Positions 7,597 through 14,023 of a stretch of DNA of 14,834 bases are shown here, in pieces; positions within the stretch are counted from its first letter, which is position 1, and every line of letters begins with the position of its first letter. Both the position numbers and the translations under genes were made by a program. Origin of the DNA: an uncultured Eubacteriales bacterium (GTDB lineage Bacteria > Bacillota > Clostridia > Christensenellales > Pumilibacteraceae); the NCBI GenBank assembly GCA_900553005.1, contig USBU01000010.1, forward strand, positions 1-14,834, read 5' to 3'. The notes under the pieces are model-generated. The model did not search any database, was not told the DNA's origin, and worked only from the letters and a program-made list of their open reading frames with translations.

Positions 7597-7625
7597 ATTA
7601 TATATCGGACTTGCGGAATTTTCAA
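7597..7625 (-). promoter_or_regulatory. promoter of the ADP-ribosylglycohydrolase-family gene
   Basis: On the minus strand TTGAAA (7625-7620) and TATAAT (7602-7597) are separated by 17 bp. The -10 ends 30 bp before the start codon; GGAGG lies 13 nt before it, a rather long spacing. Confidence 0.82.
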
Positions 7626-7631
7626 TGGACT
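7607..7631 (-). promoter_or_regulatory. possible AraC operator half-sites
   Basis: AGTCC occurs twice on the minus strand (7631-7627 and 7611-7607), 20 bp apart, flanking the -35 box. AraC-type proteins often bind direct repeats spaced about two helical turns near the -35. The shared core is only 5 bp, so this is weak. Confidence 0.25.
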
Positions 7632-7665
7632 ATTTTTGCTTTTTGTTTACTTTTTTTGACGGCTT

Positions 7666-8517
7666 TTATTCGCCGGTTTTTCTGCCGGACGTTTGTTTTT
7701 TGCGGAAGGCTCCGGGCGTAGAGCCGGTCAGCTTTTTAAATTGCGCGTAAAAGGTCTTTGTATCCTTGTAGCCGACCTTTGCGGAAATTTCCTCCATTGA
7801 AAGCGAGGTGGATTCGATAAGCTCCAGCGCCTCGTTGATTTTAAGCGAATTTACGTATGCGTTAAAGCCTTCGCCGGTAAATTTTTTGAACATGCGCGAG
7901 AAATACGAGCTGTTGTAAAAAAACTTTTCGCTTACGCCTGCCAAAGTGGGGTTTTCGGCGTAATGATCTTTAAGCCAAGCAAGAACGTCGCTCATTCCGT
8001 CCGCGGCTTGTCTGCCTCCCGATTGTCGCAATTTTCTGAGCGCGCGTATGATTAAAAGATGAAAAAGATCGCTCATGGCGGCTTTCCGGCCGTCAAGATG
8101 CTCGCGGTATTCCGTAAACAGCATTTTTACTATGTTTTCAGTTTCTTCGATTTCCGTTCCGGAAAAATTTACGCACTGACTTCCGTCGCCGCTTTCAAGC
8201 ACCAATGAAAACAGGTCGTAAACGGCTTCGGTTTCCCTTGCAAGTCCCGTGCCTATATATTCGGGCAGCAGCAGAATGTTACAGTAGTCGTTGCACGCAA
8301 CGTTGAAGGAATGCGTCTGGCCGAAATTGATAAACAGCAGGCTGCCCTTTCTGACAGGATACGTTTTTCCGTCTATTATGTGTTTTCCTTCTCCCTTGAA
8401 TACGTAGACGAATTCAAAAAAGTCGTGCGTATGCGGCTCGCAGACGTTGTTGTCTCCGCGCTGCAGCGTCATCGTATCCTCTCCGGCAAATAATTCCTTT
8501 CGGTAAAAGCCTTTCAT
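7666..8517 (-). CDS. AraC family transcriptional regulator with cupin sensor domain
   Basis: The 283-residue protein has an N-terminal cupin-like ligand domain (about 15-90, with EPHTHDFFEFVYV at 27-39 and HTH-type cupin histidines H29, H31 and H69) and a C-terminal double helix-turn-helix of the AraC/XylS type (about 178-275, ending in the family pattern GYKDTKTFYAQFKKLTGSTP). Its ATG overlaps the stop codon of the upstream ttcA-like gene as ATGA, so the two are likely translationally coupled and share a promoter. The ADP-ribosylglycohydrolase-family gene starts 99 bp downstream from its own promoter, making it the most likely target. The ligand is unknown; a sugar or nucleoside is a guess from the neighbours. 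No terminator is seen after the gene. Confidence 0.93.
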   Translation of the reverse strand: MKGFYRKELFAGEDTMTLQRGDNNVCEPHTHDFFEFVYVFKGEGKHIIDGKTYPVRKGSLLFINFGQTHSFNVACNDYCNILLLPEYIGTGLARETEAVYDLFSLVLESGDGSQCVNFSGTEIEETENIVKMLFTEYREHLDGRKAAMSDLFHLLIIRALRKLRQSGGRQAADGMSDVLAWLKDHYAENPTLAGVSEKFFYNSSYFSRMFKKFTGEGFNAYVNSLKINEALELIESTSLSMEEISAKVGYKDTKTFYAQFKKLTGSTPGAFRKKQTSGRKTGE

Positions 8518-9266
8518 GATTTTTTCTTTCTGCCCGCTTCAGGATTTTTGGGGTATTTGTCCCATAGATTGTATCTGTCGGGACTGACTATCGCCGAAAA
8601 CATCCTGTCCTTAGCAAACGGAATGTCTTTCTGAATGGTTTTTATAAGTTTTTTCATATATTCCCGCTGAGTTTCATGATCGGCGGGGCAGGGATTTTTC
8701 GCGACGGGCAACTCCTTTGCAAATGCCGCGATGTTTTTTTCCTCCGTGTAAATCAGCGGCCGTATCAGCGTTACGCCGGATCGGTCCATATAGCTGACCG
8801 GGGCAAATGTCGACAGACGTCCCTCGAAAAACAGAGACAGCAGCATGGTTTCGACAAGGTCGTCGGCGTGGTGGCCCAGGGCCAATTTGTTGCAGCTCAT
8901 TTCCTTGATGGCGCCGTTAAGAGCGCCGCGCCTCATTTTAGAGCAAAGCGAACACGGATTTTTTTCCTTCCTTACGTCGAATATAACCGGACCTATGTCC
9001 GTGTTTTTGATTCTGTATTCCACGTTTTCCTTTTCGCAGAACGCTTTAAGCGGCTCGAAGTCGATGTTGCCAAGTCCCATGTCGACCGTGACGGCTTTAA
9101 GCGTAAAAGGCTGAGGAGAAAACCGCCTGTACACCGACAAAGCCTTCAGAAGCGCCAGCGAGTCCTTGCCGCCCGACAGGCCTACGGCTACGCAGTCGCC
9201 GCTGTCTATCATACGATAATCCTCAATTGCGCGCCTCATCGAGCTTAAAATGTTTTGTAACGTCAT
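8514..9266 (-). CDS. TtcA-family tRNA-thiolation-type PP-loop ATPase
   Basis: The 250-residue protein is an N-type ATP pyrophosphatase like TtcA, which 2-thiolates C32 of tRNA. SGGKDS (31-36) is the PP-loop. CSLC (C105, C108) and C193 in NPCPADHETQRE match the three cysteines that hold a [4Fe-4S] cluster in TtcA. GHHADD (131-136) is the conserved second motif. It is distinct from TilS, which lacks these cysteines. The exact tRNA target in this lineage is uncertain, as many Firmicutes have no 2-thiocytidine. I chose ATG 9266, preceded by GGGAG at 5 nt; a farther in-frame TTG at 9311 falls inside the -10 box. Its stop overlaps the start of the AraC gene by 4 nt. It is divergent from rpmH. Confidence 0.88.
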   Translation of the reverse strand: MTLQNILSSMRRAIEDYRMIDSGDCVAVGLSGGKDSLALLKALSVYRRFSPQPFTLKAVTVDMGLGNIDFEPLKAFCEKENVEYRIKNTDIGPVIFDVRKEKNPCSLCSKMRRGALNGAIKEMSCNKLALGHHADDLVETMLLSLFFEGRLSTFAPVSYMDRSGVTLIRPLIYTEEKNIAAFAKELPVAKNPCPADHETQREYMKKLIKTIQKDIPFAKDRMFSAIVSPDRYNLWDKYPKNPEAGRKKKS

Positions 9267-9296
9267 ATACACTCCCTTAATTTTGCCGTTAAAGCG

Positions 9297-9311
9297 TTGT
9301 ATCTGATACAA
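9297..9311. promoter_or_regulatory. inverted repeat at the ttcA-like transcription start (possible operator)
   Basis: TTGTATC-T-GATACAA is a perfect 7-bp inverted repeat with one central base. It begins within the -10 box of the minus-strand promoter and covers the expected start point near 9304. Symmetry and position fit a repressor site; no regulator is identified. Confidence 0.45.
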
Positions 9312-9339
9312 GTATATATCTTTGCGTCAAATTTTGCAA
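9311..9339 (-). promoter_or_regulatory. promoter of the ttcA-like/araC pair
   Basis: On the minus strand TTGCAA (9339-9334) and TATACT (9316-9311) are separated by 17 bp, with the -10 45 bp before the start codon. Confidence 0.75.
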
Positions 9340-9352
9340 GGATTTAACCGGC

Positions 9353-9372
9353 CAACTGGCGCTAAACAGTTG
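9353..9372. repeat. inverted repeat between divergent promoters
   Basis: CAACTG (9353-9358) and CAGTTG (9367-9372) are reverse complements separated by 8 bp. The right arm overlaps the -35 of the rpmH promoter, and the whole lies in the roughly 30 bp between the two divergent -35 boxes. Confidence 0.4.
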
Positions 9373-9398
9373 ACTAAACGCGCGGATTTTTATATAAT
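9370..9398 (+). promoter_or_regulatory. promoter of the rpmH cluster
   Basis: TTGACT (9370-9375) and TATAAT (9393-9398) are separated by 17 bp, followed 37 bp later by the rpmH start. This is the closest to consensus of the promoters seen here, as expected for a ribosomal protein gene. Confidence 0.88.
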
Positions 9399-9435
9399 AA
9401 TTCGGTAACATCGAAATTTACCAGGAGATGCAATA

Positions 9436-9591
9436 ATGAAAAGAACTTATCAACCCAAAAAGAGAAAGAGAGCCAAGGTTCACGGTTTCCGTCAGAGAAT
9501 GAAGACCGCCAGCGGCAGAAGGGTTCTTTCTAACCGTCGTCGCAAGGGCAGAGCCAACGTGGCCGTTGCTCCTCTCGGCGGCAACCGCTAA
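9436..9591 (+). CDS. rpmH: 50S ribosomal protein L34
   Basis: The 51-residue basic protein starts MKRTYQPKKRKRAKVHGFRQ and contains the invariant RMKTASGRRVL and RRRKGR segments of L34, a late-assembling large-subunit protein that binds 23S rRNA. Typical members have about 44 residues and end a few residues after KGR; this one has a tail ANVAVAPLGGNR, about seven residues longer than usual. CAGGAG lies seven bases before the ATG. The gene leads the conserved rpmH-rnpA-yidD-yidC-jag cluster and has a strong promoter. A hairpin after it probably makes most transcripts stop before rnpA. Confidence 0.98.
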   Translation: MKRTYQPKKRKRAKVHGFRQRMKTASGRRVLSNRRRKGRANVAVAPLGGNR

Positions 9592-9644
9592 TCAGTTGAT
9601 TAAAGGCGCGAGGCAAGTAAACGCAGTTTATATTTACCGTTCAG

Positions 9645-9676
9645 AAAAAAGCCCCTGCCGATACGGGGGCATTTTT
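9645..9676 (+). terminator. terminator/attenuator between rpmH and rnpA
   Basis: GCCCCTG (9651-9657) pairs with CGGGGGC (9664-9670) with one G-U pair and a 6-nt loop; A6 precedes and ATTTTT follows. Placed inside a co-directional cluster, it likely cuts transcription of rnpA and later genes below that of rpmH by partial read-through. No second promoter is obvious before rnpA. Confidence 0.8.
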
Positions 9677-9721
9677 GCGCTTTTTTCGCGCGCTTAATAA
9701 TTTAAGGGAACTTTACCCGCC

Positions 9722-10090
9722 ATGCTTGCAAAAAGATACAGGCTTACCAAAAACGGCTCGTTTTCATATATTTACGCTCACGGCAGCCGCGTACCGGATA
9801 AAAAGGTAAAGCTTAATTACGTAAGGAGCAAAAGCGGCGTTAAAATCGGGTTTTCCGTCAGCAATAAGATCGGACATGCAGTTGTGCGCAATAAAGTCAA
9901 GCGCCGTATGCGTGCAGTCGCCGCAGATTACGTAAAGCGTCTTGCGCCCTGTCAGCTTGTTTTCATCGCTTCGCCGGGGATAGATAAGCTGAGCTTTGAC
10001 GAAATAAAGGCGCAGATGGAAAGCTGTTTTATCCGTTCAGGACTGGTTAAGAGCTCGGATGTCAAAAAAGAAAAAAAAGATCAGATTTAA
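9722..10090 (+). CDS. rnpA: ribonuclease P protein component
   Basis: The 122-residue protein is the protein subunit of RNase P, which with the catalytic RNA removes 5' leaders from tRNA precursors. The N-terminus MLAKRYRLTKNGSFSYIYAH is typical, and the RNR signature KIGHAVVRNKVKRRMR is at 49-64. Length is normal (about 115-125). The ribosome binding site is weak: AGGGA lies 12 nt before the ATG, as often seen for rnpA, which is made in far lower amounts than L34. The Lys-rich C-terminus overlaps the start of yidD by 32 bp. Confidence 0.97.
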   Translation: MLAKRYRLTKNGSFSYIYAHGSRVPDKKVKLNYVRSKSGVKIGFSVSNKIGHAVVRNKVKRRMRAVAADYVKRLAPCQLVFIASPGIDKLSFDEIKAQMESCFIRSGLVKSSDVKKEKKDQI

Positions 10091-10346
10091 GGATATAGTT
10101 ACGTTTAAGTGGCTGTTTACCGGACTTGTGCTTTTTTACCGCAAGTGTATATCGCCGTTGAAACCCGCTACCTGCATTTATTATCCGTCGTGCTCGGCGT
10201 ATATGCTGGAGGCTATTGAAAAGTTCGGGGTGATAAAAGGCGTCGCTATGGGTGTAAAGCGCTTGCTGCGGTGCGTTCCATGGCAGCGCGGAGGCTTCGA
10301 TCCGGTGCCAGACAATCCCAAAGGAGACATGAAATGGCTTTTTTAA
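10059..10346 (+). CDS. yidD: membrane protein insertion efficiency factor YidD
   Basis: The 95-residue protein carries the family hallmarks: an amphipathic N-terminal helix with FYRKCISPLKP (26-36), the YPSCSAYMLEAIEKFG motif (42-57), and RCVPWQRGGFDPVP (71-84). YidD is peripheral on the inner face of the membrane and helps YidC and SecYEG insert proteins. The start is nested in rnpA, and the last 13 bp overlap yidC, so all three are probably translationally coupled. The N-terminal SKKKKK is more basic than usual. Confidence 0.96.
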   Translation: MSKKKKKIRFKDIVTFKWLFTGLVLFYRKCISPLKPATCIYYPSCSAYMLEAIEKFGVIKGVAMGVKRLLRCVPWQRGGFDPVPDNPKGDMKWLF

Positions 10347-11479
10347 GCTCTATACTTTCCGCTGCCGGCACGGTAATCAACGAGCCGTCCTGGCTGTGGG
10401 AAAAAATTATACTGCATGTATTCGACTTTATCGCCAACTACGGTTGGCGCGTGGTCGTTTTTACGCTGTGTCTTAAGCTGCTTCTTTCGCCGCTGGATAT
10501 TTATCAGCGGTATAAGGCCAGAAAGAATCAAAGAATCACCGAAAAGCTTAAGCCTCAGATGGAAAAGCTGCAAAAGCAGTATCCCGATAAAACGATTTTC
10601 GCGCAGAAGCAGATGCAGCTTCAGAAGCAGGCCGGTTTTTCGTATTTTTCTTCGTGTCTTCCGAGTATTGTGACTATGGCGGTAATGTTTTCGCTTTTAG
10701 GCGCGCTGAACGAAGTCAGTCAATACATGAACTTCAGGGAATATTACGAAATGTATAACGAATACAACGCCGCCGTTGTTGAATATACTGATTTCGACGA
10801 CGCTGTCGTTGCCGCGCTTAAGGAGCAGGGGGTAATCAGCGACGAGCGCAAGGACGCCAGCGGCGCTACCGTAAGCTATGAGATTCAATACGCGCAGAAG
10901 GCTGTTTACGATTTTTATCAGGAAAATAAAACCAGTTTTCTTTGGATAAATAACATTTGGAGCCCGGACGTGCCTTGGAAAAAAGAAGTAAACGATTTTA
11001 AGCAGTTTACCGCCAATATCGGCAAATACGGTACGGATGCCAAGAAATCGGGCTTAAGCGATACAGAGCTTGCCGATATGAAAACAAAATACAACACTGT
11101 CATGGGTCTGCTGCTCGACGAGGAGAATAACGGCGCCAACGGATATCTGGTTCTGCCGATTTTATCAGTGCTGCTGTCGGTCGGTATGCAGCTTATCACG
11201 ATGCGTCAGCAAAAAAAGAGCGGGCAAATGAACGACGCTATGGGCGGCGGAGGAGCCATGAAGGTAATGATGTTTGTTATGCCTGTCATGATCGGCTTCT
11301 TCTCGCTGTCATATACTTCGGCGTTTTCCCTGTATCTTGTGGTGAACTACGTGTTCTCGCTGATTATAAACGTAGGCTCCAATATTATACTGTACGGTAT
11401 CGACCGTCATGAAAAGAAAAAGCTGGAGACGGAAGTGCATAAGTACGGCCGTCCCGATCCCAACGATTTCAACAAATAA
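10334..11479 (+). CDS. yidC: membrane protein insertase YidC (Oxa1 family)
   Basis: This 381-residue protein inserts and folds membrane proteins. Five core helices are visible: TM1 about 38-54, TM2 106-127, TM3 270-289, TM4 309-326, TM5 331-354, with the cytoplasmic helical hairpin at about 58-102. The groove residue that is Arg in most Gram-positive homologues (R73 of SpoIIIJ) appears to be Lys48 in LCLKLLLSPL. The outer loop between TM2 and TM3 (128-269) is about 140 residues, far longer than in SpoIIIJ, and has the conserved SFLWINNIWSPD segment in its middle. No lipobox is present. ATG 10334 is chosen because AAGGAG precedes it at 7 nt; an in-frame ATG 63 bp upstream lies within yidD and lacks such a site. 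Confidence 0.95.
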   Translation: MAFLSSILSAAGTVINEPSWLWEKIILHVFDFIANYGWRVVVFTLCLKLLLSPLDIYQRYKARKNQRITEKLKPQMEKLQKQYPDKTIFAQKQMQLQKQAGFSYFSSCLPSIVTMAVMFSLLGALNEVSQYMNFREYYEMYNEYNAAVVEYTDFDDAVVAALKEQGVISDERKDASGATVSYEIQYAQKAVYDFYQENKTSFLWINNIWSPDVPWKKEVNDFKQFTANIGKYGTDAKKSGLSDTELADMKTKYNTVMGLLLDEENNGANGYLVLPILSVLLSVGMQLITMRQQKKSGQMNDAMGGGGAMKVMMFVMPVMIGFFSLSYTSAFSLYLVVNYVFSLIINVGSNIILYGIDRHEKKKLETEVHKYGRPDPNDFNK

Positions 11480-11515
11480 ACTATCGGTTAGCCTTAACAG
11501 GGCAGAGGTGACTAT

Positions 11516-12331
11516 ATGAAGCAGGTGGAAGCTGCAGGAAAGAAAATTGACGACGCTATCAAGGCGGGATTGGCTGAGCTTGGCGTAAGCCTGTCCGAGG
11601 TAAATGTGGAAATACTCGATCAGGGTGGATTTTTCCGTAAGGCAAAGGTCAGACTGTCGCTGATAGAGGATGAGGCTAAGCCCGTAAAGGCCCAGCCCGA
11701 GCTTAATAAAGTCCCGGCCGCCGATACAAAAAAACAGAAGCAGGCGAATACCGCGGAGGAAAAAAAGACTAAGCCGATTCCGGTAAAAAAGGAAAATAAG
11801 CCGTCTTCCGATACTCGTCCCGAGCCCTTAAAGCCCGTCGTCGCAGGAGAACCTCGTGAAAAAGAGGCGCGTAAGGTGAGCGACGCTCAGGTTGCGTTGG
11901 CTAAGGATTATTTAGCTAAGCTTCTGGGATTTATGAAGATAGAATCGGAGATAGTCGTAGATACAAGCCACGGCAGCATAGACGTGGATCTTGTCAGCGA
12001 GGATTCCGCCGTAATCGGTCATCGCGGCGAGGTGCTTGACGCGCTGCAGATACTTACCAAGCGCGCGGTCGAGGAGGGTGAGGATAAGTTCGTTCATGTA
12101 AACGTTGACAGCCGCAATTACCGCGTAAAGCGCGAGCAGTCGCTTGTGGCGCTGGCCAATAAAATGGCGGCAAAATGCGTGCGCACCGGCCGGAAAGTTG
12201 TGCTCGAGCCCATGAACAATACTCACCGTAAGATAATTCATGCGACGCTTTCCGATAACGATAAGGTAATTACCAAGTCGGAGGGACGCGAGCCTAATCG
12301 TAAGGTTGTTATTATTCCCAAACGTTATTGA
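11516..12331 (+). CDS. khpB: RNA-binding protein KhpB/Jag (Jag-N, KH and R3H domains)
   Basis: The 271-residue protein has an N-terminal Jag-N domain (1-50, with the DQGGFFRKAKVRL motif), a flexible Lys/Pro/Glu-rich linker (about 51-122), a KH domain with the IGHRGE loop (167-172), and an R3H domain with RKIIH (238-242). KhpB (also Jag, EloR) binds RNA, usually with KhpA, and influences cell elongation and division in streptococci; it is nearly always next to yidC. GAGGTGA precedes the ATG. It starts 36 bp after yidC and is closed by a strong terminator. The linker is longer than in many homologues. Confidence 0.96.
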   Translation: MKQVEAAGKKIDDAIKAGLAELGVSLSEVNVEILDQGGFFRKAKVRLSLIEDEAKPVKAQPELNKVPAADTKKQKQANTAEEKKTKPIPVKKENKPSSDTRPEPLKPVVAGEPREKEARKVSDAQVALAKDYLAKLLGFMKIESEIVVDTSHGSIDVDLVSEDSAVIGHRGEVLDALQILTKRAVEEGEDKFVHVNVDSRNYRVKREQSLVALANKMAAKCVRTGRKVVLEPMNNTHRKIIHATLSDNDKVITKSEGREPNRKVVIIPKRY

Positions 12332-12339
12332 TATCTTAT

Positions 12340-12371
12340 AAAGTCCGGAAACGTCTTTTCGGACTTTTTTA
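12340..12371 (+). terminator. terminator after khpB, end of the rpmH cluster
   Basis: AAAGTCCG (12340-12347) pairs with CGGACTTT (12360-12367), a perfect 8-bp stem with a 12-nt loop, followed by TTTA. It lies 9 bp after the khpB stop codon. Confidence 0.9.
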
Positions 12372-12729
12372 TCGGCCCTGACGGCTTGTTGCCCCCAAAA
12401 CTGTAAATCGGCCGGTCAATATTAATCAACCGATATTCAAAGAATTTACGGTAAAGTATCAGATGATTTTTTATAAAGACGTATATGAAGTCTTGACTTG
12501 AAGGCATATCGGAATCCGTTGACGGGAGCGGAAAAATTCAGAGCGTTTCGGCTTTATTTATCTTAGCGTTCCATCGTTTATGGAATAATTTTAATCGGTT
12601 TGCCGGGGTAATTTCCAAAAAAGCCGGGCGTATTGCAGTCCGTCGTTTCGGCGGATATTTTGTTAAAGCTTTTACAATCACGGCACACTTGTCCGCGCCG
12701 ACAAGAGCGGCGGCAGTGTAATTTTGCAT
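12372..12729. other. intergenic region without a recognised gene
   Basis: About 360 bp between khpB and the DUF2726 gene. I see no convincing ORF on either strand, no RNA gene and no repeat array. Small symmetries occur (AAGTC-TT-GACTT near 12488; ATCGG...CCGAT around 12407-12434) but nothing decisive. A TACAAT at 12673-12678 could be a -10 for the next gene, without a good -35. It may hold remnants of a lost gene. Confidence 0.5.
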
Positions 12730-13293
12730 ATGAAAAACAGATATAAAAATTTTTTTATTATTACGTTTATGGGTGCCGCGGCCTTCGGGTTGTCGTTTTT
12801 GCCGTTGGGCGCGGCCGTCTGGTGGCTGCGCATAGGCGGCGTGATTTTTATATTGGCTGGCGTAAGCCTGCTTTTTATCCGAGATAAAAAGCCTCAGCCA
12901 GTCAACGAGCAATACCGCTACGCTTTGAAAGACAGCATTATGTCCGCGCCTGAACGGGAGCTTTACGTCCGTCTGCAAGCGGCCGCCGGCAGAGAGTTTG
13001 AGGTTTTTCCGCAGATAGCGCTTGCGGCTATCATAGATAAAGTGAATTTCGGCTCTTACCGCAACGAGCTTTTCCGCATTGTGGATTTCGTCTTGTGCGA
13101 CAGACGCACTTTAAAGCCTAAGCTTATAGTGGAGCTCAACGACGCCAGTCATAAGCGTGCGGACAGAATAGCTCGCGACGAAAAGGTAGCCTGCATAGCC
13201 GCGCGCGCCGGCATCAACGTGCTTACAGTGACTCTTGATGAAATTCCTGACGAACGTGCGTTAAGGAAAAGAATTTTAAGCATGGCCGCGTGA
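12730..13293 (+). CDS. membrane-anchored DUF2726 protein (nuclease-fold-like)
   Basis: The 187-residue protein has two N-terminal membrane helices (about 9-28 and 33-50) and a C-terminal DUF2726 domain (about 68-185): SAPERELYVRL (72-82), VFPQIALAAII (92-102), VDFVLCD (118-124), KLIVELNDASH (131-141), and ADRIARDEK (144-152). DUF2726 resembles the PD-(D/E)XK nuclease fold: D119 and E135 would be acidic site residues. The family usually has D where this protein has N137 in ELNDASH, which may affect catalysis. The usual function is unknown; association with DNA metabolism or defence is speculative. I chose ATG 12730; a TTG 6 bp upstream is also in frame, and no clear ribosome binding site is visible for either. 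Confidence 0.82.
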   Translation: MKNRYKNFFIITFMGAAAFGLSFLPLGAAVWWLRIGGVIFILAGVSLLFIRDKKPQPVNEQYRYALKDSIMSAPERELYVRLQAAAGREFEVFPQIALAAIIDKVNFGSYRNELFRIVDFVLCDRRTLKPKLIVELNDASHKRADRIARDEKVACIAARAGINVLTVTLDEIPDERALRKRILSMAA

Positions 13294-13361
13294 ATATATG
13301 CGCATATTTTGGCTTTTACAGGCGTTTTTTCCTTTTTTATATGGACTGTTGCGCATTGAGT

Positions 13362-13390
13362 TTGTCAATTTTGATGCGAGCGTATTAAAT
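13362..13390 (+). promoter_or_regulatory. weak candidate promoter for the Imm5-like gene
   Basis: TTGTCA (13362-13367) and TTAAAT (13385-13390) are separated by 17 bp; the -10 has two mismatches to consensus. It lies 47 bp before the GTG start. Confidence 0.35.
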
Positions 13391-13437
13391 TATAAAGAGA
13401 TAAAAAGATAAACCGGGATTTATGCGGGAACGATATC

Positions 13438-13980
13438 GTGAATTGGATTGATGAAGCGGCTGCCAGGCTGAAAAAGAAAAATCAAATTTTATTTACAAAA
13501 GGCTCGGAATATATGCAGGATTTAATCTTGTTATTTCAAAGCCAAAGCCATAGAGTTATCTCTTTGTGGGCATTTGATTTTGCGGAGGAATCAATAAGCT
13601 TATTGGACGGAAAATATCCCGAGGAATGCAGGCCGAAAGAGGCGTTAGATGCGGCTAAAGATTGGGCGGCTGGTCGGATTGACATGCGTATGGCGCAGAG
13701 AAAAATTTTAGACTGCCACGCTTTTTCAAAAGAAATTGATTGCAGGGAAGACGTTGCAAGGTGTCATGCGATCGGTCAGGCTTGCGCTACCGTGCATACC
13801 GCAGGTCATGCGATCGGATATCCGATATATGATTTATCTGCGATTATCTATAAACTCGGTTTAAATAATTGCAAGGAAGCCGTTGAGCAGCGCAAGCAGG
13901 AATATATAGATAAATTGTTTTATTGGAACAGGCATTTGGAAGAATGCGGCGTAGAATGGGCGGATTTTATGCTGAAATAG
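13438..13980 (+). CDS. Imm5-like putative immunity protein
   Basis: The 180-residue, mostly helical soluble protein matches the pattern of Imm5-like 'putative immunity proteins' of polymorphic toxin systems: SLWAFDFAE (42-50), RPKEALDAAKDWAAGRI (65-81), the AHAA-like CHAFSKE, and the late CATVHTAGHAIGYPIYD (115-131). Such proteins neutralise a cognate toxin by binding it. No toxin gene is visible nearby, so it is an orphan in this window; it could guard against toxins of neighbouring cells. The start GTG 13438 follows GCGGGAA at reasonable spacing; the next in-frame start would remove 25 residues before the conserved core. Codon use is A/T-richer than the neighbouring housekeeping genes, consistent with transfer. 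Confidence 0.75.
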   Translation: MNWIDEAAARLKKKNQILFTKGSEYMQDLILLFQSQSHRVISLWAFDFAEESISLLDGKYPEECRPKEALDAAKDWAAGRIDMRMAQRKILDCHAFSKEIDCREDVARCHAIGQACATVHTAGHAIGYPIYDLSAIIYKLGLNNCKEAVEQRKQEYIDKLFYWNRHLEECGVEWADFMLK

Positions 13981-14023
13981 CCTGCCGCTTTATATGGTGC
14001 AGTAAAGTCATTGATATTCTTAA

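Noticed and set aside
9267..9311. Longer N-terminus for the ttcA-like protein
   Set aside because: The upstream TTG start lies in the -10 box of its own promoter; ATG 9266 has a good GGGAG site.
9340..9435. Replication origin beside rpmH
   Set aside because: No DnaA-box cluster or AT-rich repeat array was seen, and dnaA/dnaN are absent.
10271..10333. Longer N-terminus for YidC
   Set aside because: The extra residues are a frame-shifted reading of yidD, rich in Arg, and the internal ATG at 10334 has a clear AAGGAG site.
12538..12978. Minus-strand open frame of 146 codons before and over the DUF2726 gene
   Set aside because: It runs antisense through the membrane helices of the DUF2726 gene, shows no recognisable domain and no start signal.
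13296..13310. ATATGCGCATAT palindrome followed by TTTT as a terminator after the DUF2726 gene
   Set aside because: A perfect palindrome without loop forms a poor hairpin (short stem once a loop is allowed), so I do not list it as a terminator.
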